From Symbiodinium natans (Eukaryota; Sar; Dinophyceae; Suessiales; Symbiodiniaceae): a stretch of DNA of 64,000 nucleotides. Made by a program: the position numbers and the translations under genes. The stretch covers positions 124,001 to 188,000 of the forward strand of contig CAJNDS010002778.1 of NCBI GenBank assembly GCA_905221605.1, written 5' to 3'. How positions within the stretch are numbered: the stretch's first letter is position 1; every line of letters starts with the position of its first letter. The notes below the pieces were generated by a model, which saw nothing but the letters and a program-made list of their open reading frames with translations, was not told the DNA's origin and searched no databases. This document shows, piece by piece, positions 1 through 10,600 of this stretch.

Positions 1-16
1 GTGCGACTGCTAGCAG

Positions 17-300
17 TCAGCAGTCACAGGAGAGGGCATCGGGATACTCCACCGATGGCATCTGCGACAACTGCGTTACATCTGCCACGGCGATAGAGTG
101 TTTTTCATTATCGGCCATTGCCTGCGCGTACCTCCGTGTGGAGGTGGCACAAATCAAAATGTGATTGAACCGGGAGCATATTGAAGACTCTACAGGACGA
201 ACAGATATGTACAGTGCCCCGGGCTCCAAATCTTTGAAAGCCTGTCGCTCCATATCAAATGATGACACAACAGACTCAACAGACTCTGCGAGAGCGGGAT
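17..300 (-). CDS. Unidentified exon at the left edge
   Basis: The minus strand is open from about 300 to 17. The first part is acidic and protein-like (ALAESVESVV, then SSFDMERQAFKDLEPGALYI). The later part is less convincing and may be intron. No domain is recognised. Its orientation matches its neighbours. It is probably an internal or terminal exon of a gene continuing to the left of the window. Confidence 0.3.
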
Positions 301-480
301 GGAGTGTGTTAGAATGTTTGTTTGTGATATGCCTTCAAAAGCGACTGCATCGCAGCTCTCCAATGACTTTTGTGGTCTCCATGATCGTCTCCCCGCTCGC
401 TGAGGTATGAATTCAATGAGGAAAGCAATTGAGTGCTGGTCTACGACAGGCTTCAGGTGCCTTAGAAGTCAAAATCGTCT

Positions 481-828
481 TCAAGGATCGGCCGCCTCCT
501 TAGCCGCCTTAGCCTCCTCGCCTAGGAGGCTCACAGCATGTTGAGATCGGCCTTGGCCAGTGTGCGCAAATGCCTTGATGGCCACCATGGCCACCCCAGC
601 CGCACACACACCGCATGCCACAAGCCCAGCAAGTGGACCGTCAGGTAGTGCTAACAAATCCACTGCTTTTGGCGGCATTCTGGGTGCGACAGGTTTACTG
701 TCATGATCCTTCTTTGATGCGTCGCTGACTATGTGTTTCAAGCTTTTGATTGTGTTTGCCATCTCTTCGTCATGATGCTGCTGCTGGTATAGCATGAGGC
801 GCTTGTGCTGCAGCTGCATCTCCTTCAA
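481..828 (-). CDS. Small putative membrane protein (115 aa)
   Basis: An uninterrupted reading frame starts at an ATG at 828 and stops at 481. The N-terminal half is hydrophilic and rich in Gln, His and Lys (MKEMQLQHKRLMLYQQQHHD). A hydrophobic Ala/Gly/Val stretch follows at about residues 65-88 and could be one membrane helix. The tail is Ala/Lys/Glu-rich (GEEAKAAKEAADP). No family is recognised. The frame could be a complete small gene or the last exon of a longer one. It lies 178 bp downstream of the signal-peptide ORF at 1006-1815 on the same strand. Confidence 0.45.
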   Translation of the reverse strand: MKEMQLQHKRLMLYQQQHHDEEMANTIKSLKHIVSDASKKDHDSKPVAPRMPPKAVDLLALPDGPLAGLVACGVCAAGVAMVAIKAFAHTGQGRSQHAVSLLGEEAKAAKEAADP

Positions 829-1005
829 GGCTTAGCAACCACGAAGCGCTTCATTCCCAGGTCCGTTCCACGGCCTTTGAACTTTACACTCCCTCGAAAC
901 CCTCGAAAGCTTAAGCAAACCACGGAAATCGGCTTAAGACACATTTTGTGTCGAGTCTGATGGGTGAGGCTTCCGAGCATGTATGCGCCCGACGATGTAA
1001 CATGT

Positions 1006-1815
1006 TCAAATAAACTTAAATATGTTTACAACATGCCAACAAAGAGCAACCTGAATGATACGCATGACGAATGCCACTGGAAGAAAGGTCAGGGAGCTTA
1101 AGCAGCTTAATGTTGTTTCGAGCCCTGCACGTAGAGCGACCCGTGTCTCCTCTTGAAGCTTCTCACGTTCCTTGCGGAGTTGCCTCTCTTCCTCCTGAAG
1201 CTGCGCTGCCTCTTTCTCCGGCTCGGCAACTCTGTGCGAAGTGCTGGAGTTGCTGCGCGAGTTGCTGCGAGAGGCTGAGAGCACCAAACCAGGGTACGAA
1301 GGCTGCATTCTCTGCATTGCCTTGAACTGGGAGAGCAGGCTTGCTCTTTCCTGACTGCCCTTGTCCCCCGTGGAATGCTTGTGACGCAAGTGCCCTCGCC
1401 TCTCCGGGTCGTCGGGGTAGGTCATGTCCGCTCCATGCACGACATCGTGAGCGTGCTGTGCCAAAACAGCGTGCTGCTCTGCACTTCCCTCAGGAAGCTT
1501 GTACACGAGGTGCTTGTGCTGCAGCCAATGCGCTTCCTTGAGCAGCTCACGTTTAAGCCATTTCTCCTCAGAAGTCTGCTCCAGCCATGGCCCAGATGGA
1601 GATGCTGGAGAGCCCCCTGCCGGCCAAACGGGCAAAACCCTGTCATCCTGGAGAACCTGATGCCTCGCGTCGGACCATGTCTTGCTGGAGGATTGGAGGT
1701 TCTCATGGTTCTCCCAATGTTCGTCCCAAGGTCCAGCCTCTCCATTTGCTGCGCCATTGGCTGTACTGGCTGATGCACAGCCCAGGAAAATAACACGAAG
1801 AAACAGAAGGGACAT
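1006..1815 (-). CDS. Putative secreted or membrane-targeted protein with signal peptide
   Basis: A 269-codon frame begins at an ATG at 1815. The N-terminus MSLLFLRVIFLGCASASTANG looks like a signal peptide or anchor. The body is hydrophilic and low in complexity: His-rich near residues 90-130, a Ser/Arg/Asn run near 180-195, and a highly charged helical stretch (EKEAAQLQEEERQLRKERE) near 200-225. The last ~40 codons are hydrophobic and may be translated intron, because coding character falls away after EETRVAL. No conserved domain is recognised. The start is chosen because the signal-like sequence follows it directly. Confidence 0.5.
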   Translation of the reverse strand: MSLLFLRVIFLGCASASTANGAANGEAGPWDEHWENHENLQSSSKTWSDARHQVLQDDRVLPVWPAGGSPASPSGPWLEQTSEEKWLKRELLKEAHWLQHKHLVYKLPEGSAEQHAVLAQHAHDVVHGADMTYPDDPERRGHLRHKHSTGDKGSQERASLLSQFKAMQRMQPSYPGLVLSASRSNSRSNSSTSHRVAEPEKEAAQLQEEERQLRKEREKLQEETRVALRAGLETTLSCLSSLTFLPVAFVMRIIQVALCWHVVNIFKFI

Positions 1816-2434
1816 GGCTCAGGCGGCTAAATTCCACCTTGACCCCTGCATCTGCGGAATGGATGCACACGTGTGCACACACGAGGCGGTATGGTGCGGT
1901 ATGGTGCGTGAGTTGCTCAGTCCCTCTGCTACCAAACGCACCACAAGTGGTTGGCCAGTCGCCTCGTATCGCTTCAGCATGCAGCTGACGTCGACTTGCT
2001 AAGGCGCGGTTAACCTCCTGAACATCTAGACATGTCTGGCCATGCAGTGAGCGTCGGATGAAGTCAACGGTGCATGTTGCCGACTCATGCAAGCGCCTCA
2101 ACATCAAGAAGCTGGAGCCATGGATTCTCCTCGGCTGCAGCCACGTAGTTGAACCTTGCTTTCTGTTGCTGGGCAACGTCAATCAAGCCAACGCCAAGGT
2201 CTCTGCCTCTGTGCTGATCGCAGGCTCACATTGCTGTTCAGCAGCATGATGTTCGAGATGTTGCGGATGGGCCTGGCACTGCACAGATGCAAGGACTGCA
2301 AAAGGACTGCAAAAGGCCTGCAAAAGGACTGCAAGGATCTGCAAGGGCTGCAGTTTGGTTCTTCCCAAGCCAGCCTTGTCTGCTTAATGCTCATGAGCCG
2401 CAGCTTGCAGGTCGCCTTGGTGAGCGCCACCGGC
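1816..2434. other. No firm gene
   Basis: Open frames exist on both strands. The minus-strand stretch around 1930-2110 (DVQEVNRALASRRQLHAEA) could be an exon, but no start, splice pair or domain supports it. The region includes the short tandem array at 2287-2352. Confidence 0.3.
2287..2352. repeat. 12-bp tandem repeat
   Basis: About five imperfect copies of a unit reading GCAAAAGGACT or GCAAGGACTGCA lie head to tail. Copies differ by one or two bases. They probably lie in an intron or intergenic DNA of the minus-strand Nudix gene. Confidence 0.7.
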
Positions 2435-2437
2435 ACC

Positions 2438-3160
2438 TCAGGATCTCGCGAGCTGCACTGTTAGACGCGCAAGTATCCGACACACCGCATGTTTGGGTGG
2501 CGAGTTATCCGCAACAAACATGGAGCTTAAATGATTGCTAGATGCAGCAACACCCAGCTGCAGTATGCAAAAGCGAACAACTCCCCATTGCATGCAATGC
2601 AATGCGCAATGCACCTGAAACTCCTCCTCCAGCTCTCTGCGTGCAGCCTCCTCTGGCGTCTCGTCCGCATCTACGACTCCACCTGAGGGCTCAACAATTT
2701 CTCGATTTTCCTCATGGTGCGAAAAGCGTGGCATGATTTCTACACACCCCGGCCAAAATACCATCCCCGCTCACAGGAACTCAGAACTCGATTTTACTCA
2801 AACCAAAGCTGAGAGGCCAGCAAACTTCCACTCCCCAGGATACCGCATCTGCACGTCATGCCCGGGGGTGCTCTTCATCCAGTTCTGTACCTCTCCCTGC
2901 CCCAGCAGGACCTCCCACTTTGAGTGGAAAGAAGCCTTAGATTGACCAACGTTGAAGGATGGTGCAGGAACCCTTGCAGGAGTGGCAGCGGCAGTTTGGT
3001 TGAGCCTTCTTGAGATGACCAACAAATACCAGCAACTGATGCGGACTTGCCGAAGAGGATGGCGATCCTGAAGCCATTGCCGGAGGCAGAGCAGATGCCC
3101 GTGAAATGCATGCATGGCAGCTGTCGTAACATTCGACAATGTATGGTGATTCGACAATGA
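2438..3160 (-). CDS. Nudix hydrolase (exon fragments)
   Basis: The exon at 2615-2739 carries a Nudix box: GGVVDADETPEEAARRELEE followed by EF. It matches G-x5-E-x7-R-E-U-x-E-E-x-G-U except that Gln replaces the late Gly. The residues that bind metal in this family (the E of REL and the following EE pair) are present. The PSGGVVD lead-in resembles ADP-ribose/nucleoside-diphosphate-sugar pyrophosphatases, but the substrate cannot be read from this exon. The exon has an AG before 2739 and a TTTCAG|GTGCAT donor after 2615. Upstream minus-strand coding at about 2870-3130 (FTGICSASGNGFRIAILFGK and SKWEVLLGQ) probably belongs to the same gene. The first and last exons were not located. Nudix enzymes cleave nucleoside diphosphates linked to another moiety. 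Confidence 0.68.
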
Positions 3161-3514
3161 TCAACACATGATCCTAACTATGTTATCCATGATGATGCGA
3201 AGAGCAGGCTGTCATCGTTCACTGCACGCCTGGCTGCCGCATCGCTGCCTAGCCCTTCCCAGGGCTCTTCCTTTCCTGTAGCCTCCTGGCAGTGCCAGCA
3301 TCAAAAACTCTCACGAAAACCCGCAGATTCCAAAAATCCGCTGCAAGTCTTGTGTGCAAACTGGAACTCGAGTCGTACTTGCAGCGTGCCCGTATGCAGT
3401 CATCTGACTTCCTCTGGGCACCTTGTCATGCACAAACTCCGGGGTTTCTGGTTCGAACTTGTTTTGTCACACTATCCATTCATTCGGGCATCGCCAGCTG
3501 TTCGCCAGCCCCGA

Positions 3515-4430
3515 TCACCAGATTATGTTCGGGTTGTTTCGGTCTTGCTGTGGGTCTGCCTTGTGCCGGACGGTGCTTGACTGCACACCCTCCTGAGCTA
3601 AGTCTGTTGTTACCCCCTCGCCTTCAGGGAAGCTACCTTCTTCTTCGAGTTGCAGGGTACATCCCTTGTGCCCAGCCTCGAGACTTAGCGGTGCCACAGC
3701 TGATTGCGACTGACGGATGCACACCTTGGATGCGTTGTGACATGAGGCTCCTGAATGGTGAGGCAACGCCTGCATTCACCTCCAAGTTCATCCTGGAGGC
3801 CACTGTGGCGGCGGCGCGTACTCGAAGCGGAGCTGTAGTGATCATGGCGCGCGGAGTTGTAAGTTGCAACTTGAAGAGACCGCACAGGAGGCTCTGAGCT
3901 GCAAACCGCAAGGCCAGTTTGTATATCTCAAAAGCAACTTGTCGGCGCAAGCTGCTGTCTTGCGCAAGGGACTTGACTTGATTGAGGGCGGTTAGTCAGG
4001 TGTTGTGCTGTGCCAGAGCTACTTGTAGATGTCCAACAGATACAAGACTTGTTCGTGGCACAATGCATCCAGCATGCAGTCGATATCGAGGGCATTCCCA
4101 GCAGGAACAAATACCAACTTAGTAAGGTGAACAGCAGCGAGCCATCCAAAAGCTGCAGCAGGATGATGTGAGACATGGATCAAGTGTGCTATGGCCAGCA
4201 ACACCTGCTACGACACACTGCGATGTGGAACCTCTCTGCAGAAGTGTCTGCGACTGAGTCTGTGATAGCTGGTGCGACACGACTTCCGTCTGAGTGATGT
4301 GCTGGTTGAGCGCGCCGCCTTGCACCGACAATGTTAGGCCATCCATGAGGTGTCTTTCACTTTCACGAAGGCCTTTTTGAAGTTGCAGATTGTTTGTGGT
4401 TTGAAGGATTCTATCCAAGTGGCCAGCCTG
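3515..4430 (-). CDS. Unrecognised multi-exon gene
   Basis: Several minus-strand stretches read like protein. At about 4240-4430 lies a Gln/Leu-rich helical segment (LQKGLRESERHLMDG). At 4019-4204 is a hydrophobic segment including VPAGNALDIDCMLDALCHEQ. At about 3880-3975 is VAFEIYKLALRFAAQSLLC. Near 3515-3775 lies an acidic stretch with LQLEEEGSFPEGEG. AG|G acceptors precede the 4204 and 3975 segments. No family is recognised. A 201-codon plus-strand ORF overlaps at 3292-3897; I consider it a shadow because its composition is poor and its neighbours run the other way. Confidence 0.4.
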
Positions 4431-4506
4431 GGCATGCCGACGCCAGCGACCTGAAGTGTCAAGTTCTGGGCTGTGCTGACAGTAAGTAATGTTGTATCCT
4501 GATTAG

Positions 4507-5145
4507 TGTGCTCCCCCGGAATTGTGGAAAAAAATCCAAAAATTATTCAGGGGGATCTATTTGAGGAGGACCCCCGGAATTGTGAAAAAAAATCGGGCGA
4601 TGCAAAATTTCGGCGAGGCTGTCGAATGGTGTTGTCGTCCATAAATCGCTTCTGAACCGAGCCTGAGAGACCAAAGATCAAAGGTTTAAAGCCTGAAACC
4701 TTGAGGCCTGACGTTGTCGGGCCCTGAAATCTTCAGTCTCCAGGCCAGACCCAAAACTAAGATTTCCTTATTAAATTCTTTTGTACCGAGGCCGGGCAAT
4801 CAAATTTCAAAGGGGGTAGTCCAGCAGCTGCCCGGATGCCGTATAATATAAAAGTTTGCTCCCCCGGAATTATATTTTTTTTGCGGGCTAGTTGGGTTTG
4901 GATCCAGAGGCCTAACGGCTGAGGCTTCCTAAACCTTGAGGCCTGAGGTTGTCGGGCCCTGAAATCTTCAGCCTCCAGGCCAGACCCAAAACTAAGATTT
5001 CATAACTTTTGTACCGAGGCCGGGCAATCAAATTTCAAAGGGGGTAGTCCAGCAGCTGCCCGCATGCCGTATAATATAAAAAGTTTGCTCCCCCGGAATT
5101 ATATTTTTTTTTTTGCGGGCTGGCTTTGTTGGGATAGATGGATCC
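4507..5145. repeat. Duplicated ~215-bp unit with flanking partial copies
   Basis: Two near-identical copies lie head to tail, at about 4691-4905 and 4928-5145, each ending in GGATCC. Both contain TTGTCGGGCCCTGAAATC, GGGGGTAGTCCAGCAGCTG and CTCCCCCGGAATT. A shorter related piece with the CCCCCGGAATT motif occurs twice at 4510-4600. Copy 1 carries a small insertion and copy 2 a longer T-run. No ORF is found, so this looks like a non-coding satellite or an unrecognised element. Confidence 0.85.
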
Positions 5146-5336
5146 CCTTTAAATTCATATAAACTCATCCCTCTTAAAATCGTATGGATCCGTTTTAATT
5201 TCATATAGTCTCACCCCGTTTAGAATCATATGGATCCCTTTTACACTCATACGAGCTCATCCCTTTTAAAATCATATGGATCATATGGATCCCTTTTAAA
5301 TTCATATAAACTCATCCCTTTTAAAATCATATAAAA
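5136..5336. repeat. 46-bp tandem array (about four units)
   Basis: The array repeats a unit of GGATCCCTTTTAAATTCAT followed by ATAAACTCATCCCTTTTAAA and ATCATAT. Each 46-bp unit is itself two related 23-bp halves around CCTTTTAAA. Units differ at a few positions. It follows directly after the duplicated block, with which it shares the GGATCC edge. Confidence 0.85.
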
Positions 5337-5340
5337 CCAG

Positions 5341-5466
5341 ACCCCCCCCCCCCCAAATTGCCCCCCCCCCCCCCCCACACTAAAGAGCGGGGATGCTTCG
5401 TTGGGGCGGGGGGGGGGGGGAGGGGGGGGAGGGGGGGGGGGGAGGGGGGGGGGGGGGGGGGGGGAA

Positions 5467-5504
<38 letters not shown>

Positions 5505-5530
5505 GGGGGGGGGGTGGGGGGGGGGGGGGC
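5341..5530. repeat. C-run followed by long G-run
   Basis: Two C-rich runs lie at 5341-5376. A nearly pure G tract of about 125 bp follows at 5405-5529, broken only by rare A or T. The C and G runs could pair into a hairpin, and the G strand could form stacked quadruplexes. Run lengths here are also prone to sequencing and assembly error. Confidence 0.9.
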
Positions 5531-6560
5531 CACACTATTCAGCAGACAACATTAATTTCTGAGAACAGGGACGGGATTGCTGACTAATTGAGCTTGGCTC
5601 TTGAGCTTAGGGAGGCCGTCGGGTGAAGCTTCGTGCTTGCTGCAACGTGGCTGCGGGCCCAGGAAAGGGGTAGGGCACAGTTGCACGCTGTTGGAGCAGT
5701 TCTCTGAGAACACCGACGCATCCCGAAGCCCAGTTCCAGTTTCAGACTTGCTGTGTGCTTGGCCACTGTAACCTCCTCTGCGTCTGTGGACCTAAGCCAT
5801 GGACCTCCTGTACACCCCTACGGATGCCAATGAACGCGCAGCCGCGCCGAGGCGAGACGCGCTAGCGATAGTACTTTCTGAGGGCCCTGCTGTGGGGAAA
5901 CGTAGTACTTGATGGTGTCAGGAATACCAGCAGCGAAGCTCACATCTTTCACAAGAGTACTACCTGTGCTGCAGTGAATTCAAAGTTGACTTAACAGCCC
6001 AGCACAGAAGTAACATCCATTCGCCGCCACATGCTGCAACTCCAATTACAATTCGTGGTGCCGCTCCGCCCGTAGTGTTCAGCCATGTCCCTGTGCCTTG
6101 TGAACAAGGGTCTTCGCTCTGCATTGAAGCCTGTCACTCCGCATCTTTCTGCTGCACATGAGGTGGGCCATTTGCGAAAGTATCCCCAGCAGGACACTCA
6201 CAACATATGCACACACGCACACACACACACCAATACTTGTCACCATGAGCCATAGCCACAGCAAACAACAAGCCAACCTCACATGCTTTCGTCATTCCTG
6301 CATCCTCTCAGTCTTAGCCCAGTGCCGTGCTGTATCTTCGTCCCCAAACTACCGAATTGCAATATAATTTGCAATCACCTTGCTTGTTCCCTGCATGCCG
6401 TGACAGATTATGAACCGTTCTGAAACACGATTCTGCACAGGCATTGCATCAAAACCGGCTCTACGGGCAGCTAGGAGCATGTGCTACTTAGACTACTAGT
6501 GCTCGAGAATCGAGAACAGTCTCAAAGTTGAGTTTAGCATGCTTGCCTTTTCATGGGTCT
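5531..6560. other. No gene resolved; AC microsatellite
   Basis: Only short frames occur and none has splice or domain support. An AC/CACG dinucleotide stretch lies at about 6207-6231. Confidence 0.4.
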
Positions 6561-6589
6561 ACCTTTACGACCCACCTGTACTTCTCATC

Positions 6590-6715
6590 TTCCCTAACTT
6601 TGTACTCAGATCTGTCACATCCACCAAGTACTTTCACATGTGAACTCACGAAGCAGAGATCTGCACCTCGAATTGCTCGCTCTTCGCACTCTTCGGAGAC
6701 AGAACCTGCGCCTGG
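6590..6715 (-). CDS. Unidentified internal exon
   Basis: The minus strand reads AGSVSEECEERAIRGADLCF then VSSHVKVLGGCDRSEY. It appears bounded by an AG|G acceptor near 6713 and an AAGTACAG|GTGGGT donor near 6583-6590. The composition is protein-like (charged, with spaced Cys). No domain is recognised. The parent gene was not traced further. Confidence 0.45.
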
Positions 6716-7092
6716 AAGGATGGGAAGCATGGGAAGCGCTGAAGTGGTCAAGTGCTGCCCTCTGCTGGCAGTTTCCTTTTGAGCAGTCAGCTGCTACAGT
6801 ACAAATAGATCTAAAGCAGCATCAGACCACTAGGCCTCTGCCAATGGAGAACCACCGTGGCTGGAGGCCAAGGGCCCCTTAAGGCAGATTGTGCAACGGC
6901 GGGACCAAGCTCCAGCTGTGCAGGAAACAAAGTGTACTGAGTTACATGCGCGTGAGATAGGGTGTGATTCGCGCATTATTCTGCATGACTTTCGTTATGC
7001 TCCTCGGCAAGACAGGTTGAATATGGCTGAATATTGCTTGTGGACAACTCGCTTCGCAAACTTCTTATTTACATGGTCAATCTCCTAGAGAG

Positions 7093-7838
7093 TCAGAGGC
7101 CAGCAGCCGCTGGTTTGCGTTTGACTCCCGTGGTTTTGGATTTGCCGCCAACCACTCTGAGGCTCTCCTCGACCAAGGGGAGCAAGGGCAAGGGCAGGAC
7201 TAACCAGTGAACCTGCGCGATTGGAAAAGCCTTGCTGGTATATCTCAGGCTGTTCGTGCCTGGCCGCCCTTGTGTGATCCTGAAGCCTTGCTCACATGTC
7301 TTGCCCCGGATGTAGTTGAAGCCATGCTGTTGCCAGCTCGCCAGCTCGCTGCGGCGCAGAAGACCTGCTGTGGCGGGAGCTTGTCCACCAAGGCCTTGAG
7401 GTGCCAACACAAGTCCGACTTCTGAAGCTCCACCTCTGGTCTGGCACACGCACCTCCTTCATGTGCTCGAGGTTGCACTGCCAGCTTTCCTTTCTCGCAG
7501 CCTTGAGCGCGGTCGTGTCCATGGCCGGGACAACCTCCAAGAACCGCAACGCCAGTGGATGGGCATGAGCATCCTCATTCGCCAAGGGCTCCCGCTTCGG
7601 AGGGTTCGGGCTCTTGGACGGCGTTCTCCACTTGGTCGGAGCCTCAGGATTCTGGTTCTCCTGGCTGCTGTCTGTCCCTTGGCGCTCCACCCCTAAGACT
7701 TCCACGCTGTAGGCATTTCCGGGATGAAGCCGTCCCTGAGAGCAAGGCGGTGCCGCATTTCAAAGGTGCTCAGTAGTGCTGCTAGCTCTCGCTCTTTCTC
7801 TTCTTGTGTGGCATCGCCTGCTGAGCGAAACACTGGAT
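7093..7838 (-). CDS. Unrecognised gene, three or more exons
   Basis: The exon at 7693-7838 starts after an AG and reads DPVFRSAGDATQEEKERELA then ALLSTFEMRHRLALRDGF. Overlapping its end in another frame, 7430-7720 reads SSQENQNPEAPTKWRTPSKS and ends LEHMKE. Next, 7330-7425 gives EVELQKSDLCWHLKALVDKL. The last exon, 7093-7208, ends in SKTTGVKRKPAAAGL and a stop. The junctions at about 7700 and 7440 leave no room for an ordinary intron, so very short introns or frameshifts are implied. The N-terminal part is charged and helical and the C-terminus is basic. No family is recognised. Confidence 0.5.
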
Positions 7839-8046
7839 CTGAAGATCATCTAGCTACAGCCTGTTCTCAAAGCTATAACCTATTTTCCGAAACGGGTTGT
7901 AGCAAACTCCGGTGACCTAAGATGTTCAGACGCCAGTGTGCACCTTCTGTGCTGTCAAAATATTGCCAAACCCGTTGAATCTTCTGGTCACATGCCAGGC
8001 ATTTTCCAGCTGAGCGAGCACAGTGCGGCACATGAGCAATAACTTC

Positions 8047-8430
8047 TTAGGAAGCTGGACCTGGAAATTCCGTTGCAGGGCGACGCATCCTCAGGCTGCC
8101 GGCTGAGCACCACGCATTGCTGGCCCCCGTCGGCGAGCTGAGTACTCGAGGGCCCTTGTCAATTGACTTCAATATCTTCAATGCAGATGCGGTGGTGCCA
8201 AAGCCATCTTTGTTCAATGTATTTGCCAACGTTTAGCCCGTGAATGACTGCGCAACCGCAACTTGTCAAGGCTCGAAATGTGAGCAGCGGCCTCAGCACC
8301 TCGCCAAACCGGCGCGGGGGGCCGGCGGGGCCTTGCTGGGCAGGACGGCCATCGCAAAACATCACATGAGCAGCGGCTGGGGTTACAGGGGAGGCTGAAG
8401 CATGGCAGAAGCAAAAGGCAGCAAACACCT
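8047..8430 (-). CDS. Unidentified exon(s)
   Basis: Two overlapping minus-strand frames look coding. One reads FGEVLRPLLTFRALTSCGCA then IEQRWLWHHRICIEDIE. The other reads GFGTTASALKILKSIDKGPR and stops at 8047. One must be translated across intron or antisense DNA, and I cannot decide which. No domain is recognised. Confidence 0.35.
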
Positions 8431-10376
8431 TTCAGCGAAGCTGCGTTGAGGCTCTGGTCGCAGACCTCTCCACGGGCATCTCACGGACCGCAGCCGTAGA
8501 TGAAGCTGTGCTTTCATGGGGCCTCAAGGTCTCATGGAACAGATCTCCTCACATTCCTCACATCTGCAATTGTTATAGTTGCTGAGCAAACGTGAAGTGA
8601 GCATACAGACTGCGACTGCATGCAACTGCTGTTCTCGCTCAGCTTCGTAGGTTTTGGCACTTTGGCAGGTTGCACGGATTACAAATTACAAACGATCGAA
8701 CCTCTGAATGAAACTCGGGCTGCTGCTGGTGCGAGGGAACCAAATTCGACTTGGACAGCAGCGGCATCTGTAGACGAAGCATTAAAGCATAAAGGCATAT
8801 GCAGCTCAGGTACAGTCTAGCAGCGGTTTGTGGCTTAGCTTCTCATCTGCGCCCCTTAGCTATGCCACCCAGAACGGTTCGCTTGGGGGGCTTCAAAGTC
8901 CGAACGAACTGGTTCGTGATCTCATTGATCAGTAAGCACGCCAACAAGCACACCGCACATGGCACAAATCACGCAATGCTCGGACCACATATGCTAGTGA
9001 TTGCATTGCCCACTTCAGCCGCGACTGTCCAAGAGGTCTCTGACATTCTCTAAATGCTATCTATGTCTATGGTATCACCTGTGCAGAACAATTTGCGTGA
9101 CAGGATACTACAAAATATTGAAAATTCAAGCGTCTGCAGGTCAGTGGAGCACCCATATGAAGTGCTATGAAGTTACGACATTTACGAAATATCAGCGACA
9201 CACCGCCACATGAGGGGTCGAGCATTGCAGTTTTCTCATGAAGAGCCCGGGCCACTGCCTCCTCACCTCGCAGAGGTGAAAGTGTGCCTCGAACCAGGAA
9301 CCGGGCCACTGCCCGCACCGGGCAAATGAAGAATTCGTTCCAGCTACGATTAGACATCGATTGTTCTGTCTGATGCCCCGAGGTATTTTCGGAGGCGTCG
9401 CCTGAACTCCTCGAGGGATCACCGGGCCTCCGAGCCGGAGACCTTGGCTGGTTGGGCTCGATCTGGCAAAGCGTGCCTCTCTTAATGGGCTCGATCGGGC
9501 AAAGCACGCCTGCTACAACAACGTAACATTCGTGGAGTCTACCTGTGCCGCCTCAGCCTAGTCAAGCCTGAAGCCGACATCTCCCTGTCAGGGCATGACG
9601 GGGTTGCCTTGGCCAGATTCAGACGCAAGTCCTCGGCAAAAAAGCGCTGGACGGTGCTGTTCAATCACCAGCCGTATTCCGAACTCGCCCATGTACAGCG
9701 CAGTGCAGGACACCGCTGTCTCAACGCTACGCACCGCCCTCCACGTCACCGTCAACTCAACCCGGCCTCGATCTCACGTCGCACGGAGACAAGCTCAGAG
9801 GCCTGGACGCCCTGTATTTCATAAGCCTCGCACAGAAGGAACAGCCATGAACAACTCGTTCTCATGGCTATAGGATCTTTTCATATCTTTTCCGTATAAT
9901 CCATGAAGTCGCACTATGAGATACTAGCTGTCGAATTCCATGCCAGGCCTTGGCCAACTCTGCATGCAGCTGCGGCAACTGCTGCAGAATTGCAGCCTTG
10001 AAGGCCCAGAAGCTCCCACTTTAGACACACACACACACACACAGAGACACTTGTGCGCACAACGGCCATCACTGATCACTGATGAGGCCGGATCACGTTG
10101 AATAAGACTGAGCTGATGGGAAAAATGAGTCTGAGTGAAGGCCTGCCAGGCGCTGCTAGCCAAGCAGCTAGGTCCATCCGCGGCTCATCGCTCTCTGTCC
10201 CTGCCAAGGTGAACTTTGGACAACAATATCAGCATGCAAGGTCCGTCCACGTGATTGCCCAAAGATATAGATGACGCTACCATTACGAGATGTTACAGGC
10301 AAGACACATCAAGATGTTAAACCTGCACCTAGCGGAACTTCTTGGAGCAGCGCACAACATGTGGAAAGCAATTGTA
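8431..10376. other. No firm gene; short repeats
   Basis: A 146-codon minus-strand frame (9067-9507) crosses repeated words. GGGCTCGATC-x-GGCAAAGC occurs at 9453-9477 and 9487-9511. GGCCACTGCC occurs at about 9249 and 9304. The frame may be open only because of that composition. An AC microsatellite lies at about 10023-10043. No promoter or RNA gene is seen. Confidence 0.35.
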
Positions 10377-10600
10377 TCAAACTTGGCATGGGGGGCCAGT
10401 GCTTGCTGATGTGGCAGAGGTAAGCTGCTTCCTCAATGGAACAAGACCATGCTGCATCCCAGAATGATCCTGCAAGTGCCACACTGCTCTGCCAAGCTCA
10501 AGTCGAAAAGTCAAGCAGGCGGTGTTGACATCAATATCAGGATCTAAGGTTGGCGCGATACTTGACGAGACGCGACCTCGGTTTCTGCAACGTGGAAACA
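10377..10600 (-). CDS. Unidentified exon
   Basis: The minus strand reads SSSIAPTLDPDIDVNTACLT then FRLELGRAVWHLQDH and stops at 10377. The composition is protein-like and it ends at a stop, so it may be a last exon. No domain is recognised. The following ~1.6 kb (10600-12170) has short frames on both strands; the plus-strand frame 11555-11815 is the best of these but is unsupported. Confidence 0.38.

Noticed and set aside
5327-5587. Poly-Pro and poly-Gly ORFs
   Set aside because: Translation of homopolymer C and G tracts; no flanking coding sequence.
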